From assembly GCA_964468435.1 (NCBI GenBank), contig CAYXVE010000006.1, forward strand, positions 82,761 to 146,760: a DNA stretch of 64,000 nt, read 5' to 3'. Below, piece by piece: positions 26,810 to 35,284 of this stretch; the first letter of the stretch is position 1, and every line of letters begins with the position of its first letter. The translations under genes were made by a program, and so were the position numbers. Below the pieces are notes generated by a model. That model did no database searches. It was not told the DNA's origin and saw only the letters and a program-made list of their open reading frames with translations. This DNA comes from JBCCTX01 sp964468435. GTDB taxonomy: Bacteria > Bacteroidota > Bacteroidia > J057.

Positions 26810-27799
26810 ATGGCTCAGCAAATACCTGTGATCGATCTACATTGTGATCTTTTGTCTTATTTGGCTTTGATTCCAGATGCTTCGATTGAAAAAACTGGTG
26901 AAATCGGAGTGGCCTTACCCTATTTGCAGCAAGGTCATATAGCAGCCCAGGTGCTGGCCATCTTTACCACCACAGAGCCGGAAAGCACCTTAAAAGCCCA
27001 GTTACAGTTGCAGACTTTTCTTCAGATGAGACAATCACCTTTGTTTTTTCAACCAGCTTCACTTGCTGCGATGAGTGTAGAGGTCTCGGGTCCAATTGCT
27101 ATTATTCCTGCAATCGAAAATGCATCTGGGTTTTGTGGCGAAGATCATGCGCTATCCGAAGGCCTGAAGCAGTTGGAAAAAATGATCTCGTCATTGGGAG
27201 AAATTCTATATATCAGCCTCACCCATCATGATGAAAACCGCTTTGGAGGTGGAAATTACAGTGATCATGTAGGTCTAAAAACTGATGGAAAAGCCTTGCT
27301 GGAGTATCTCGATGGACGCAAGATTGCTATAGATCTGTCTCATGCCAGCGATCAGCTGGCCTTTGATATATTGGATTGTATGACTAAGTACAACCTGAAC
27401 ATACCCGTAATGGCTAGCCACTCCAACTTCCGTTCGGTATGTGGACACGTGCGAAACCTTCCAGATGAACTGGCACTGGAAATCATCCACAGATCCGGAC
27501 TTATCGGGATCAACTTTCTTAGGGGTTATGTAGACAACGATAATCCGGAAAAACTTGATGATCACGTAAGCTATGGAATGGACTTAGGCGCCAAAGAGAA
27601 CTTAGCATTTGGGGCGGACTTCTTCTATACCCAAAACTTCCATGACCCAAGCCGTTATCCGCTATATCATCCTCAACATGAACATGCTGGCGTATATCCA
27701 AACCTGCTCGAGCGCTGGAAAAATACAGGGATACTACATAATCCACACAAAATAGCCTCTAACAATGTCTTGCAATTTGTGAAAGCAATGCATCTGTAA
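26810..27799 (+). CDS. Membrane dipeptidase family protein (peptidase M19)
   Basis: A 329-residue zinc dipeptidase of the renal dipeptidase family, which hydrolyses dipeptides and often accepts a D-residue at the C-terminal position. Metal-site motifs are VIDLHCDLLSYL (residues about 6-17), ISLTHHDENRFGGG, IDLSHASDQLAFDI, and ASHSNFRSV followed by RNLPDE. It has no signal peptide, so it should act in the cytoplasm. Its closeness to the dipeptide epimerase, DUF1611 and GH3 fusion genes suits a pathway that salvages murein-derived dipeptides; this link is inference. No promoter box was identified in the 125 bases upstream. Confidence 0.92.
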   Translation: MAQQIPVIDLHCDLLSYLALIPDASIEKTGEIGVALPYLQQGHIAAQVLAIFTTTEPESTLKAQLQLQTFLQMRQSPLFFQPASLAAMSVEVSGPIAIIPAIENASGFCGEDHALSEGLKQLEKMISSLGEILYISLTHHDENRFGGGNYSDHVGLKTDGKALLEYLDGRKIAIDLSHASDQLAFDILDCMTKYNLNIPVMASHSNFRSVCGHVRNLPDELALEIIHRSGLIGINFLRGYVDNDNPEKLDDHVSYGMDLGAKENLAFGADFFYTQNFHDPSRYPLYHPQHEHAGVYPNLLERWKNTGILHNPHKIASNNVLQFVKAMHL

Positions 27800-27810
27800 A
27801 GTGTTAAATG

Positions 27811-27861
27811 TTTATTTCGATAATAATTTATTTTAATTATTGTATATTTTAAATATATTTG
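27811..27861 (+). promoter_or_regulatory. AT-rich element and -7 box before the polysaccharide locus
   Basis: TATATTTG at 27854-27861 matches the -7 consensus, 23 bases before the ATG at 27884. No TTG lies at a proper -33 distance. Just upstream AATAATT and AATTATT (27822-27841) form an inverted repeat, and bases 27811-27832 share 19 of 22 positions with part of the perfect palindrome at 29541-29570. Confidence 0.5.
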
Positions 27862-27883
27862 TGCTCAAATACACAGCATAAAT

Positions 27884-29122
27884 ATGGTCCAAAGATATCA
27901 CGCATTGGACAGTCTCAGAGCGGTGATGATGCTCCTCGGAATCTTGCTTCATTCTGCCGTATCCTATGTTACAACTATTAAAGGTTGGGGGTTTCAAGAT
28001 ACTCAGACTCACCCGCTTTACGATCTGATCGTAAATGTAATACACCTTTTCCGGATGCCTATCTTTTTTGTAATGGCGGGTTTTTTCGCAGCCTTATTAT
28101 ATGACAAAAGAGGGCTTCGCAAGTTGATGAAAAACCGATTCAACCGGGTAGGAATTCCATTTGTCTTATTTTGGCTGATACTTTTTCCCATTATTTTTTC
28201 GGGATTCCTGTTTGCCAATTCCTACGGATTGGGGCATACCTGGGAAGCAATATACAATGGCTTTATACATTTTACTCTGGCTGATATCAAGACTGCACAT
28301 CTGTGGTTTTTATATTATCTCATGATGATATACGCGATCAATGCTGTTGTGGTATCCATACGTTCGACTAAAGTTCATAAATATAAAAAATGGGTTATGA
28401 AGGGCTTTGTCAGGTTAATGCATTCTAACTCCAGGATATTAGTATTTGCCATAATTACCCTCATTTCCCTTTATCCCATGAGACTGGGCGTATTAGATAC
28501 CTCAGCCGTTCCTATACCAGCCCTCAAGATTATATTTGCCTATTTGATTTATTATACGTTTGGATGGCTATTATTTGAAAATCGAGAATTGCTGGAAACC
28601 TTTAAATCCCACATCGGGCTGAATTTGTTTCTGGCATGTTTACTGATTCCTGTCAATATGTACGCAATACATCAATTTATGGAATCTGAGCTTACGCGAA
28701 ATACGCTCTATCACTGGCTTACATTGAGCACTGGTGCTATCATCATTTGGTTAATGATTTTCAGTATAACTGGACTTTTTCTTAAATACCTCAATTATTT
28801 TTCTCCATGGGGAAGGTATATATCCGACGCATCATACTGGGTATATCTCATTCATTTACCCATCATTGTTTGGTTGTCAGGATTAATGAGCCCACTTGAA
28901 ATATCTCCACATGTCAAATTTATGGTAAATTGCATAACCGCTACTGTCTTGTGTTTCACTTCTTACCATTATCTGGTAAGATCCACAGCTATCGGAAAAT
29001 TACTGAATGGGAGAACATATCCCAGAAGTTTGCCCAGACAACATGAACCCGGTAAAACTACCTATCGTCCTTTAGCTAATAATAAAACTGAAAAGGCAAA
29101 AATCAAAGTAGAAAATAACTAA
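27884..29122 (+). CDS. Acyltransferase 3 family membrane protein (OpgC-like)
   Basis: A 412-residue integral membrane protein of the acyltransferase-3 superfamily, which moves acetyl or succinyl groups onto sugars across the membrane. The conserved opening YHALDSLRAVMMLLGILLHSA carries the Arg and His of the active site; FRMPIFFVMAGFFAALL and LWFLYYLMMIY follow as in OpgC/MdoC-type members. About ten membrane segments are seen, with a basic cytoplasmic tail after the last. As first gene of the locus it probably decorates the exopolysaccharide. It lies 6 bases before the HPt gene, so the two are one transcript. Confidence 0.88.
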   Translation: MVQRYHALDSLRAVMMLLGILLHSAVSYVTTIKGWGFQDTQTHPLYDLIVNVIHLFRMPIFFVMAGFFAALLYDKRGLRKLMKNRFNRVGIPFVLFWLILFPIIFSGFLFANSYGLGHTWEAIYNGFIHFTLADIKTAHLWFLYYLMMIYAINAVVVSIRSTKVHKYKKWVMKGFVRLMHSNSRILVFAIITLISLYPMRLGVLDTSAVPIPALKIIFAYLIYYTFGWLLFENRELLETFKSHIGLNLFLACLLIPVNMYAIHQFMESELTRNTLYHWLTLSTGAIIIWLMIFSITGLFLKYLNYFSPWGRYISDASYWVYLIHLPIIVWLSGLMSPLEISPHVKFMVNCITATVLCFTSYHYLVRSTAIGKLLNGRTYPRSLPRQHEPGKTTYRPLANNKTEKAKIKVENN

Positions 29123-29128
29123 TAAATC

Positions 29129-29533
29129 ATGGCTAATTTAATAACGGAAACCTTATTCGCAACATGTGATGAACGCCTTGACCAACAAATTCTACAAGAA
29201 ATCTACGAAGATGATCTGGAATATGCACTTAGTATGTTTGAAACCTTCAATGAGGTAATGCCCGAAGAAACAAAATTACTACGTGAAGCCTTTCAGAAAA
29301 AAGACCTCAACCGACTGGGGCAGGTAGCGCATAAAATCAAATCCAATTTCAGTCTGGTAGGTCTTACACACCTTTTCCACTTATCTGCAATACTTGATCA
29401 CCAAAGCCGTGAGGCTTCTTCCACTGAAGCAGTCGAAGATGTATATCATCAATTGATCGAAAATATAAACACTATGCTTCCTGTCATACAACAGGAAACC
29501 AGAAGATTGGCGTCTTTGATACCTGAAGAATAA
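29129..29533 (+). CDS. HPt (histidine phosphotransfer) domain protein
   Basis: A 134-residue single-domain protein. The phosphorylatable histidine is H68 in QVAHKIKSNFSLVGL, the classical HPt signature (H-K-I/L-K-S). The remainder is helical, as expected for the four-helix bundle. It would carry phosphate between a hybrid sensor kinase and a response regulator; the next gene encodes one. No sensor kinase is present in the window, so the upstream partner must be elsewhere. Association with the polysaccharide genes suggests a phosphorelay that tunes production. Confidence 0.9.
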   Translation: MANLITETLFATCDERLDQQILQEIYEDDLEYALSMFETFNEVMPEETKLLREAFQKKDLNRLGQVAHKIKSNFSLVGLTHLFHLSAILDHQSREASSTEAVEDVYHQLIENINTMLPVIQQETRRLASLIPEE

Positions 29534-29540
29534 AAAAACG

Positions 29541-29570
29541 TAATAAATTTATTTCGAAATAAATTTATTA
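29541..29570. promoter_or_regulatory. Perfect 30-bp AT-rich palindrome
   Basis: Bases 29541-29570 are identical to their own reverse complement over all 30 positions, with TTCGAA at the centre. It lies 8 bases after the HPt stop and 59 bases before the response-regulator start. As RNA it would give a 13-bp A/U stem with a UCGA loop. Possible roles are operator, weak terminator or processing signal. Confidence 0.6.
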
Positions 29571-29628
29571 TTATTATTGTATTATATAAGTCCATGATTT
29601 TAAAAATGACTATTAAAGAATTTACGCA

Positions 29629-30012
29629 ATGAAAGATAAACCTATATTGATGATCCTTGATGACAATGACATGATGCAACGATTTCTCAGTGGATATTTC
29701 AGTGATAGATATACTATCATGAACTTTGATCATGTATCTAAAGCCTGGAGATGGCTGGAGGAAGGCAATCGTCCACATTTAATACTGGCTGACATCATCA
29801 TGCCCGATATCTCTGGTATTGCATTTCTCGGTCAGATAAAGTCGTCTCATTTGGGTAAAGATATTCCAGTCATCATGCTTTCCGGAGTAGATAAGAGTTC
29901 TGAACGTATCAAATGCCTTGAACTAGGGGCCGTAGATTATATCGTCAAGCCTTTTAACCCTAAAGAACTCGAACTCAGGATTAACCGCTACTTAAATATA
30001 TCAACTATGTAA
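29629..30012 (+). CDS. Single-domain response regulator
   Basis: A 127-residue receiver domain without an output domain. The acidic pocket is D11-D12 in LMILDDND, the phosphoacceptor is D55 in LILADIIMPD, the switch serine is in VIMLSGVD and the invariant lysine is K107 in IVKPFNP. All catalytic positions are intact. With no DNA-binding part it must act by protein contact, as a phosphate relay element or by binding a component of the export or synthesis machinery. It follows the HPt gene and a perfect palindrome and precedes the initiating sugar transferase. Confidence 0.92.
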   Translation: MKDKPILMILDDNDMMQRFLSGYFSDRYTIMNFDHVSKAWRWLEEGNRPHLILADIIMPDISGIAFLGQIKSSHLGKDIPVIMLSGVDKSSERIKCLELGAVDYIVKPFNPKELELRINRYLNISTM

Positions 30013-30090
30013 ATGCCTTGTGAGGTACATGTAAATGTAAACCCAATGCGCATTACACGGCTAATACAGAATCTATTAATATTGACATAG

Positions 30091-30894
30091 ATGACTTCAG
30101 AATATACTTCCAATCTCGAAATTTTTGCTCAAAGTAGGTCCCTGGATCAAATACCGAACCGTATCCCAGTTTGGAAGCGCTTATTTGACATTATAGGTGC
30201 ATCTCTCATCCTATTACTGATTTCTCCATTATTTATCTTGATCGCGATTCTGGTCAAACTTGAATCCAGAGGGCCTATATTCTACATATCCAAACGCGTG
30301 GGGTTCAGGTATCAGATATTTGACTTCTATAAGTTCAGATCCATGCGGGTGAACGCTGACAAGATGGTAGACCAGTTAAAAGGGCAGAATCAATATCAGC
30401 ATGAAGAAGTGGAAATTGTGAATGATGGTACAATAGAGGAAAGTACAGAGCACGATATTCTGCTGGTAAGTGATGATAACTGGGTAGAAGAATCACATTT
30501 TCTCCAAGAAAAAAAGGGGGAAGAAAAGAGCGCATTCTTCAAAGTGGAGAACGATCCCCGAATTACCAGAATAGGGCATTTCATTCGCAAAAGCAGTATA
30601 GACGAACTACCTCAACTCATCAATGTGATCAAAGGTGATATGTCATTGGTGGGAAACCGCCCTCTTCCGCTTTATGAAGCTGAAAAACTAACCAGTGATG
30701 AATATACGCTACGATTTATGGCACCTGCAGGTATCACAGGTCTGTGGCAGATCAATGACCGTGGATTAGATGAAGTATCTCCCGAACGGAGAAAATACTG
30801 GGACATTGAGTATGCCAAGAATTACAGCCTTTGGATGGATCTCAAAATCCTGTTGAAGACCATTCCCGCTGTTATTCAAAAAGCCAATGTATAA
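30091..30894 (+). CDS. Initiating sugar transferase (undecaprenyl-phosphate sugar-1-phosphotransferase)
   Basis: A 267-residue monotopic enzyme of the bacterial sugar transferase family (WcaJ/WbaP C-terminal type) that places the first sugar phosphate on undecaprenyl phosphate. The family opening KRLFDIIGASLILLLISPLF contains the membrane hairpin; then FYKFRSMRVNADKM, and the catalytic block SSIDELPQLINVIKGDMSLVGNRP with the Asp-Glu pair, followed by PAGITGLWQINDRG. A charged insertion of about 55 residues (HEEVEIVNDG... EKKGEEKSAF) separates the second and third blocks and is longer than usual. The gene overlaps the next one by 8 bases, showing a shared operon. Confidence 0.95.
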   Translation: MTSEYTSNLEIFAQSRSLDQIPNRIPVWKRLFDIIGASLILLLISPLFILIAILVKLESRGPIFYISKRVGFRYQIFDFYKFRSMRVNADKMVDQLKGQNQYQHEEVEIVNDGTIEESTEHDILLVSDDNWVEESHFLQEKKGEEKSAFFKVENDPRITRIGHFIRKSSIDELPQLINVIKGDMSLVGNRPLPLYEAEKLTSDEYTLRFMAPAGITGLWQINDRGLDEVSPERRKYWDIEYAKNYSLWMDLKILLKTIPAVIQKANV

Positions 30895-32842
30895 ACAGCT
30901 TAGTCAGCGCTGTTGGAGATGTGTGGTAAATGAAAATTTTATGTTGAAGCAATTGTCTGGAAGATTTCCCTACTTGCTGTTCCGGAAGACCAAAAGTGGA
31001 AAAATTATAGGAGAAATAGATGGAATGAGGTTTTTGGCAATTTTACCTGTGGTGTTACAACACCTAAGCGAAAGATTGATCAGAAACTTTCCGGAAACTT
31101 TTTCCCGGCCAATACACGAAAATTTCTGGGCTTTTGCTGTTAGTAGAGGCTCGATAGGGGTACTTCTCTTTTTTGCGATTAGTGGATTTGTTCTGAGTTT
31201 ACCTTTTATCAAGATTGCCCAAAAAAAGCGTAACTGGTCCTACCGAGATTATCTCTACCGGAGAATCACTCGTATCGAACCGCCTTACCTCATTTGGATG
31301 AGCATATTTTTTGTCGTATTACTGATTAAAGGCACATATCCTTTCAGCGAATTACTTGAACACTATGCCGCCAGCATTTTTTACCTCCATAACCTGATAT
31401 ATGACGATTTTTCGATGATCAACCCGGTAGCCTGGTCGCTGGAAATCGAAATACAATTTTACCTCATAGCTCCGTTTATCGTCCTGCTTTTTTTCAAAAT
31501 TGAACGCGATAAAATTAGACAAGTATGTATGCTAGTGGTGATTCTACTGTTTATTTCCCTTCAACACGCTATGGACTGGCAATATGTACCTTACAAATTT
31601 ACCCTGTTGGGACAATTCCAGCACTTTCTAGCTGGAATCCTGCTGGCAGATATGTATCTGAATAATTCTCAAAGATGGACCCGCAACCATCTTTGGGATT
31701 TACTGGGTGTCTGTTCATTTGTCATCATGATGTATACTTGGACTGAAGAATACCTAAAAAGTGTAGTCTTTTTTTTCGCATTATGCACACTTATTATTTC
31801 TGGTTTCCGGGGCAAGATCCTGGGAAATTTCTTTTCCAAACCCTGGATTGTAGCGCTGGGAGGGATGTGTTACAGCATCTACCTGATACATCTCCCGCTG
31901 CTTGAGTTACTCATTATATTTTCCAGGAATATTCACTTAACCCATAGCTATCTCATCAACTTTTTCATTCAGTCTGCGATTTTGCTACCAATCATAGCGT
32001 TGATTTCCATTATCGCATATCTGTTGCTGGAGAGGCCCTTCATGGATAAAACCTGGCCTTCGAGATTCTGGAAGTTTTTGAAAAATTCACCCAAATATAT
32101 TGAACGAATTATGGTACATACTTCCAGGAAGCTACTTGTCCTGTTTATACTCACTTCCTTATCCCTATCTACTGCTTATACACAGACCTTTGAAGGCCCC
32201 AGATCTGAATGGCCCGACAAGCAACTTGCACCTCTGGAAGTACTAATCGATAGAGCGATCAACCGTGCGTATGAACTCAAACTGGCAGATAAAGTGATTG
32301 AAGCTCAAAAATACGAATTGAAACAGAGCCAAAGAAGCTTTTTGAATAATGTCAGGGTAGGTGCTGGTCTAAATTATGGAAACGGCAATGTAGTTACGCA
32401 AAATGGGAGTGGGGTAGATCAAACCTTTGTACTCCAAAACAGGCAATCACTCCAGTACAACGCCGGTTTCAGTGTTGGGCTTTCTCTCGGCGAGCTATTA
32501 AATCGGAAGTCAAATATACAGATGAAACAGATAGAGATCGATAAAGCATATATCGACAAAGAGCAGATCATGGATAATATTCGTCAGGAAGTCATTGGTA
32601 GGTATCAAAAGGTCATCCTGGCTATTCGCATTCTGGAGGCTATGCTCGAATCAAAGGAAACAGGTTCCCTTACCTTTGCCGTCGCTGATAAATATTTCAA
32701 AGAAGGCCAAATGCCTATCGAAGCCTATACACAGGCCCTGGATGCTAAGGCCAACCGTGTACTGACCCTGGAAAAGGCACGCCTGGAGTGTGTGATTGCA
32801 CTATATGAATTGAAAGAAGTAGTGGGACAAGATATATATTGA
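30887..32842 (+). CDS. Acyltransferase 3 fused in frame to a half-length TolC-like protein
   Basis: A single 651-codon frame holding two unlike proteins. Residues about 40-390 are an acyltransferase-3 membrane domain (IIGEIDGMRFLAILPVVLQH, AISGFVLSLPF, PVAWSLEIEIQFYLIAPF, CYSIYLIHLPLLELL). After KFLKNSPKYIERI, an internal ATG at 32111 opens a typical signal peptide (RKLLVLFILTSLSLSTAYTQ) and a 243-codon TolC-like outer-membrane efflux domain with one helical repeat only (LEVLIDRAINRAYELK, LQYNAGFSVGLSLGEL). Normally these are separate genes. Stops exist in both other frames just before 32111, so a small indel could have joined them. Either two products are made through the internal start, or a true fusion exists. 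Confidence 0.82.
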   Translation: MYKQLSQRCWRCVVNENFMLKQLSGRFPYLLFRKTKSGKIIGEIDGMRFLAILPVVLQHLSERLIRNFPETFSRPIHENFWAFAVSRGSIGVLLFFAISGFVLSLPFIKIAQKKRNWSYRDYLYRRITRIEPPYLIWMSIFFVVLLIKGTYPFSELLEHYAASIFYLHNLIYDDFSMINPVAWSLEIEIQFYLIAPFIVLLFFKIERDKIRQVCMLVVILLFISLQHAMDWQYVPYKFTLLGQFQHFLAGILLADMYLNNSQRWTRNHLWDLLGVCSFVIMMYTWTEEYLKSVVFFFALCTLIISGFRGKILGNFFSKPWIVALGGMCYSIYLIHLPLLELLIIFSRNIHLTHSYLINFFIQSAILLPIIALISIIAYLLLERPFMDKTWPSRFWKFLKNSPKYIERIMVHTSRKLLVLFILTSLSLSTAYTQTFEGPRSEWPDKQLAPLEVLIDRAINRAYELKLADKVIEAQKYELKQSQRSFLNNVRVGAGLNYGNGNVVTQNGSGVDQTFVLQNRQSLQYNAGFSVGLSLGELLNRKSNIQMKQIEIDKAYIDKEQIMDNIRQEVIGRYQKVILAIRILEAMLESKETGSLTFAVADKYFKEGQMPIEAYTQALDAKANRVLTLEKARLECVIALYELKEVVGQDIY

Positions 32843-32844
32843 AT

Positions 32845-35283
32845 ATGTCTCTGATAGCATTTCTACGGATTATTTACAAACATTGGACCTTGCTCGTGCT
32901 ATCTGCTTTTCTGTTATCTGGATTAATTTTCTGGAGTACCAGAAATGAAAAGCAGCAATTTACCTCTACAACACTTATCAATACAGGTCTGGTATCTGGC
33001 TATACCATTGAAAAAAGCAGATCTGGTAAGGTCGACTATGCCTACACGCAAAACGAATTTGCCAACCTGATCAGTCTAGCCACAGCTAATAATACACTTT
33101 ATGAACTAAGCATAACTCTGTTTACAAAATGCCTACTGCTGGAAGAACCTGATCTATACCTGATAGCTCCTGAATCCTGGCAGGAAGCCACCCAGGATAT
33201 TCCGCCATCTCTCCTCAACAACCTCAAAGTACCAGGTTCTTTTGAAGAGACATATTTCAATGTACAGAGTATGATGGATGTCACAGATGACAATCCCATC
33301 TTAGGTCTGATTACGGGAGGGAATAGCCTCTTTGGCATGGAGCACCTCAAATTGATCAAAGTTGCCAGAGAGGGTTCAAGCGATATGTTGCGTTTGACGT
33401 ATACAACTACTGATCCGGGTATGTGCCGTGAGACTCTTGCTACGCTTACTGAAATATTTATCCGGAGACACCGAGAGATCAAGGAAGCCCAAACAGCCGA
33501 TGTATTGGATTTCTTCAAAGAAGCTACAGAGAAATCTGCCAGCAGGCTGAGAGCAGCTGAAGATGAATTACTCGTTTTCCGTGTAAATAATAAAATTATC
33601 AACTACTACGAACAAACGCGATTCATATCTGCTAAAAAAGAGGAAATAGACGCACAGTTCAATACTGAGCTGATGGAATTTGCCTCAGCTGATACGGTCA
33701 GAAAAAGGCTGGAATACCAGTTGGCAAGTCGTACAGATCTACCAGCTTTACACAAGGAAATTTCCATATTAAGAGATTCTTTGTTCTCTATCTCTGCAAG
33801 GATAGCCAGAGAGGAAGTACTTCAAAAAGGAATTTTGTCTGATTCCCTCTCTCTCCCCTTTGATACCCTACAAATACAAACTGCAAATCTATTTCAAAGA
33901 GCTAATCCCATTTGGCTGCGTACTTCCGAAACCGATTATGCTGTGTATCCTTCCCCTGTATCTGAGCAGAGTCTTGCTAAGATATTTGAATACTCCGGTA
34001 GGAAAGGTGAGCAAACGGCTATTTATGATACACGCTTTATACTTAAAGATAAGAAACCGATGTTGGTAGCAAATACAAAATGGGAGGGGTTGAAAAGGCA
34101 GGAAAAAGCCTTGAAAGAAGAAATTCTAGATGCAGCTGCCCAAAGTTACTACGTCAACAATACCCCTCAGGGCATACCTACCGAACAATTGCTTACACAG
34201 TGGTTGGACAATATCACAAGGTATGAAGAGTCGAAGATACGCCTCAAGATCATCAAACAACGCCAAAATGAATTTGAACAGATATACAGCAAGTTTGCTC
34301 CCTGGGGATCGAAACTCAAACGCATCGAGCGGGAGATCGACGTATCTGAGCGCGAATACCTGGCCAATTTACACAGCTATAATCAGGCTCTGCTCCATCA
34401 GAAAAATATGCTAATGGCTACTAATCTCAAGATCATGGATGCTCCATTTTATCCTACCAAGCCCGCATCTTCTAAGAGGATCATGCTGGTAGCAGTGAGT
34501 TTCATCGCCGGTATGGTATTGCCGCTCGCTGTATTACTGGCTATGGAGTTTCTCGATAATACCCTGAGAAAACCGTCACGTGCGACCAAGATTACAGGGC
34601 TAAGTCTTGCAGGAGGTTTACCCAAAATACCCGGTAGTTCCAAAAATTGGGGAGGCATCAGATTCGATGAGGTGAAAAAACGCTGCCTGAAACAAATCAT
34701 ACAGGACTTTCAACTGGAATTGATGCCTATTAGCCAACATCCTAGAGTAATTGCATTCACCAGTACACGAGAGAAAGAAGGGAAGACATTTATCACGCAG
34801 TTACTCTCAAATCGGCTTAGAAACCTGGGTGAAAAAGTACTGACCCTGTATCCTCAGAAGGGTTCCGATGCCATGGCTTCTGTTCATCGCGATGACCTGA
34901 TCTATCCTGTTGATACTAGGATCGAAGTTATGGTATCGCTATTTGATCTTTGCAAAGAGAACAACATAGATTACAACCAATACAATTGGTTGCTAATAGA
35001 AGTGCCAGGAATCCTGGCAAATGCTTTCCCCCTTAATGTATTAAGCGAATCGCATCTCACCCTGCTGGTATGTCGTGCCAATAAAATCTGGAATCACGGA
35101 GACAAAAAAGCATTGGAATTGCTAAAAAAAGGATACCAGAAAGATCCAAAACTCCTTGTCAATGCTACACAGCCCGATGTATTGGAAGAAATAATCGGTG
35201 AGATCCCTAAACGTAGAAGTTGGATGAGGAAGCTGATCAAAAAACTAGCTGGGTTAGGTTTTTCTGAGAAAAATAAAATTTAG
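32845..35283 (+). CDS. Wzc/GumC-like polysaccharide chain-length protein with degenerate kinase domain
   Basis: About 812 residues. The first membrane segment is at residues about 14-32 (HWTLLVLSAFLLSGLIFW), followed by a long periplasmic coiled-coil region, a proline-containing stretch (APFYPTKPASSKR) and the second membrane segment near 550-570, as in Wzz/GumC proteins. The C-terminal domain resembles bacterial tyrosine kinases: a Walker A loop TSTREKEGKTFI near 642. The Walker A' motif with its Asp and Arg is not recognisable (region LTLYPQKGSD), and the tail (IPKRRSWMRKLIKKLAG) lacks the Tyr cluster. It probably regulates chain length and export without autophosphorylation. The open frame reaches a TTG at 32839; the ATG at 32845 is preferred. 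Confidence 0.88.
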   Translation: MSLIAFLRIIYKHWTLLVLSAFLLSGLIFWSTRNEKQQFTSTTLINTGLVSGYTIEKSRSGKVDYAYTQNEFANLISLATANNTLYELSITLFTKCLLLEEPDLYLIAPESWQEATQDIPPSLLNNLKVPGSFEETYFNVQSMMDVTDDNPILGLITGGNSLFGMEHLKLIKVAREGSSDMLRLTYTTTDPGMCRETLATLTEIFIRRHREIKEAQTADVLDFFKEATEKSASRLRAAEDELLVFRVNNKIINYYEQTRFISAKKEEIDAQFNTELMEFASADTVRKRLEYQLASRTDLPALHKEISILRDSLFSISARIAREEVLQKGILSDSLSLPFDTLQIQTANLFQRANPIWLRTSETDYAVYPSPVSEQSLAKIFEYSGRKGEQTAIYDTRFILKDKKPMLVANTKWEGLKRQEKALKEEILDAAAQSYYVNNTPQGIPTEQLLTQWLDNITRYEESKIRLKIIKQRQNEFEQIYSKFAPWGSKLKRIEREIDVSEREYLANLHSYNQALLHQKNMLMATNLKIMDAPFYPTKPASSKRIMLVAVSFIAGMVLPLAVLLAMEFLDNTLRKPSRATKITGLSLAGGLPKIPGSSKNWGGIRFDEVKKRCLKQIIQDFQLELMPISQHPRVIAFTSTREKEGKTFITQLLSNRLRNLGEKVLTLYPQKGSDAMASVHRDDLIYPVDTRIEVMVSLFDLCKENNIDYNQYNWLLIEVPGILANAFPLNVLSESHLTLLVCRANKIWNHGDKKALELLKKGYQKDPKLLVNATQPDVLEEIIGEIPKRRSWMRKLIKKLAGLGFSEKNKI

Positions 35284-35284
35284 C

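Noticed and set aside
33099..33602. 167-codon open frame on the minus strand
   Set aside because: Antisense to the periplasmic part of the Wzc-like gene; no motif, and rich in Ser/Arg as expected of a shadow frame.
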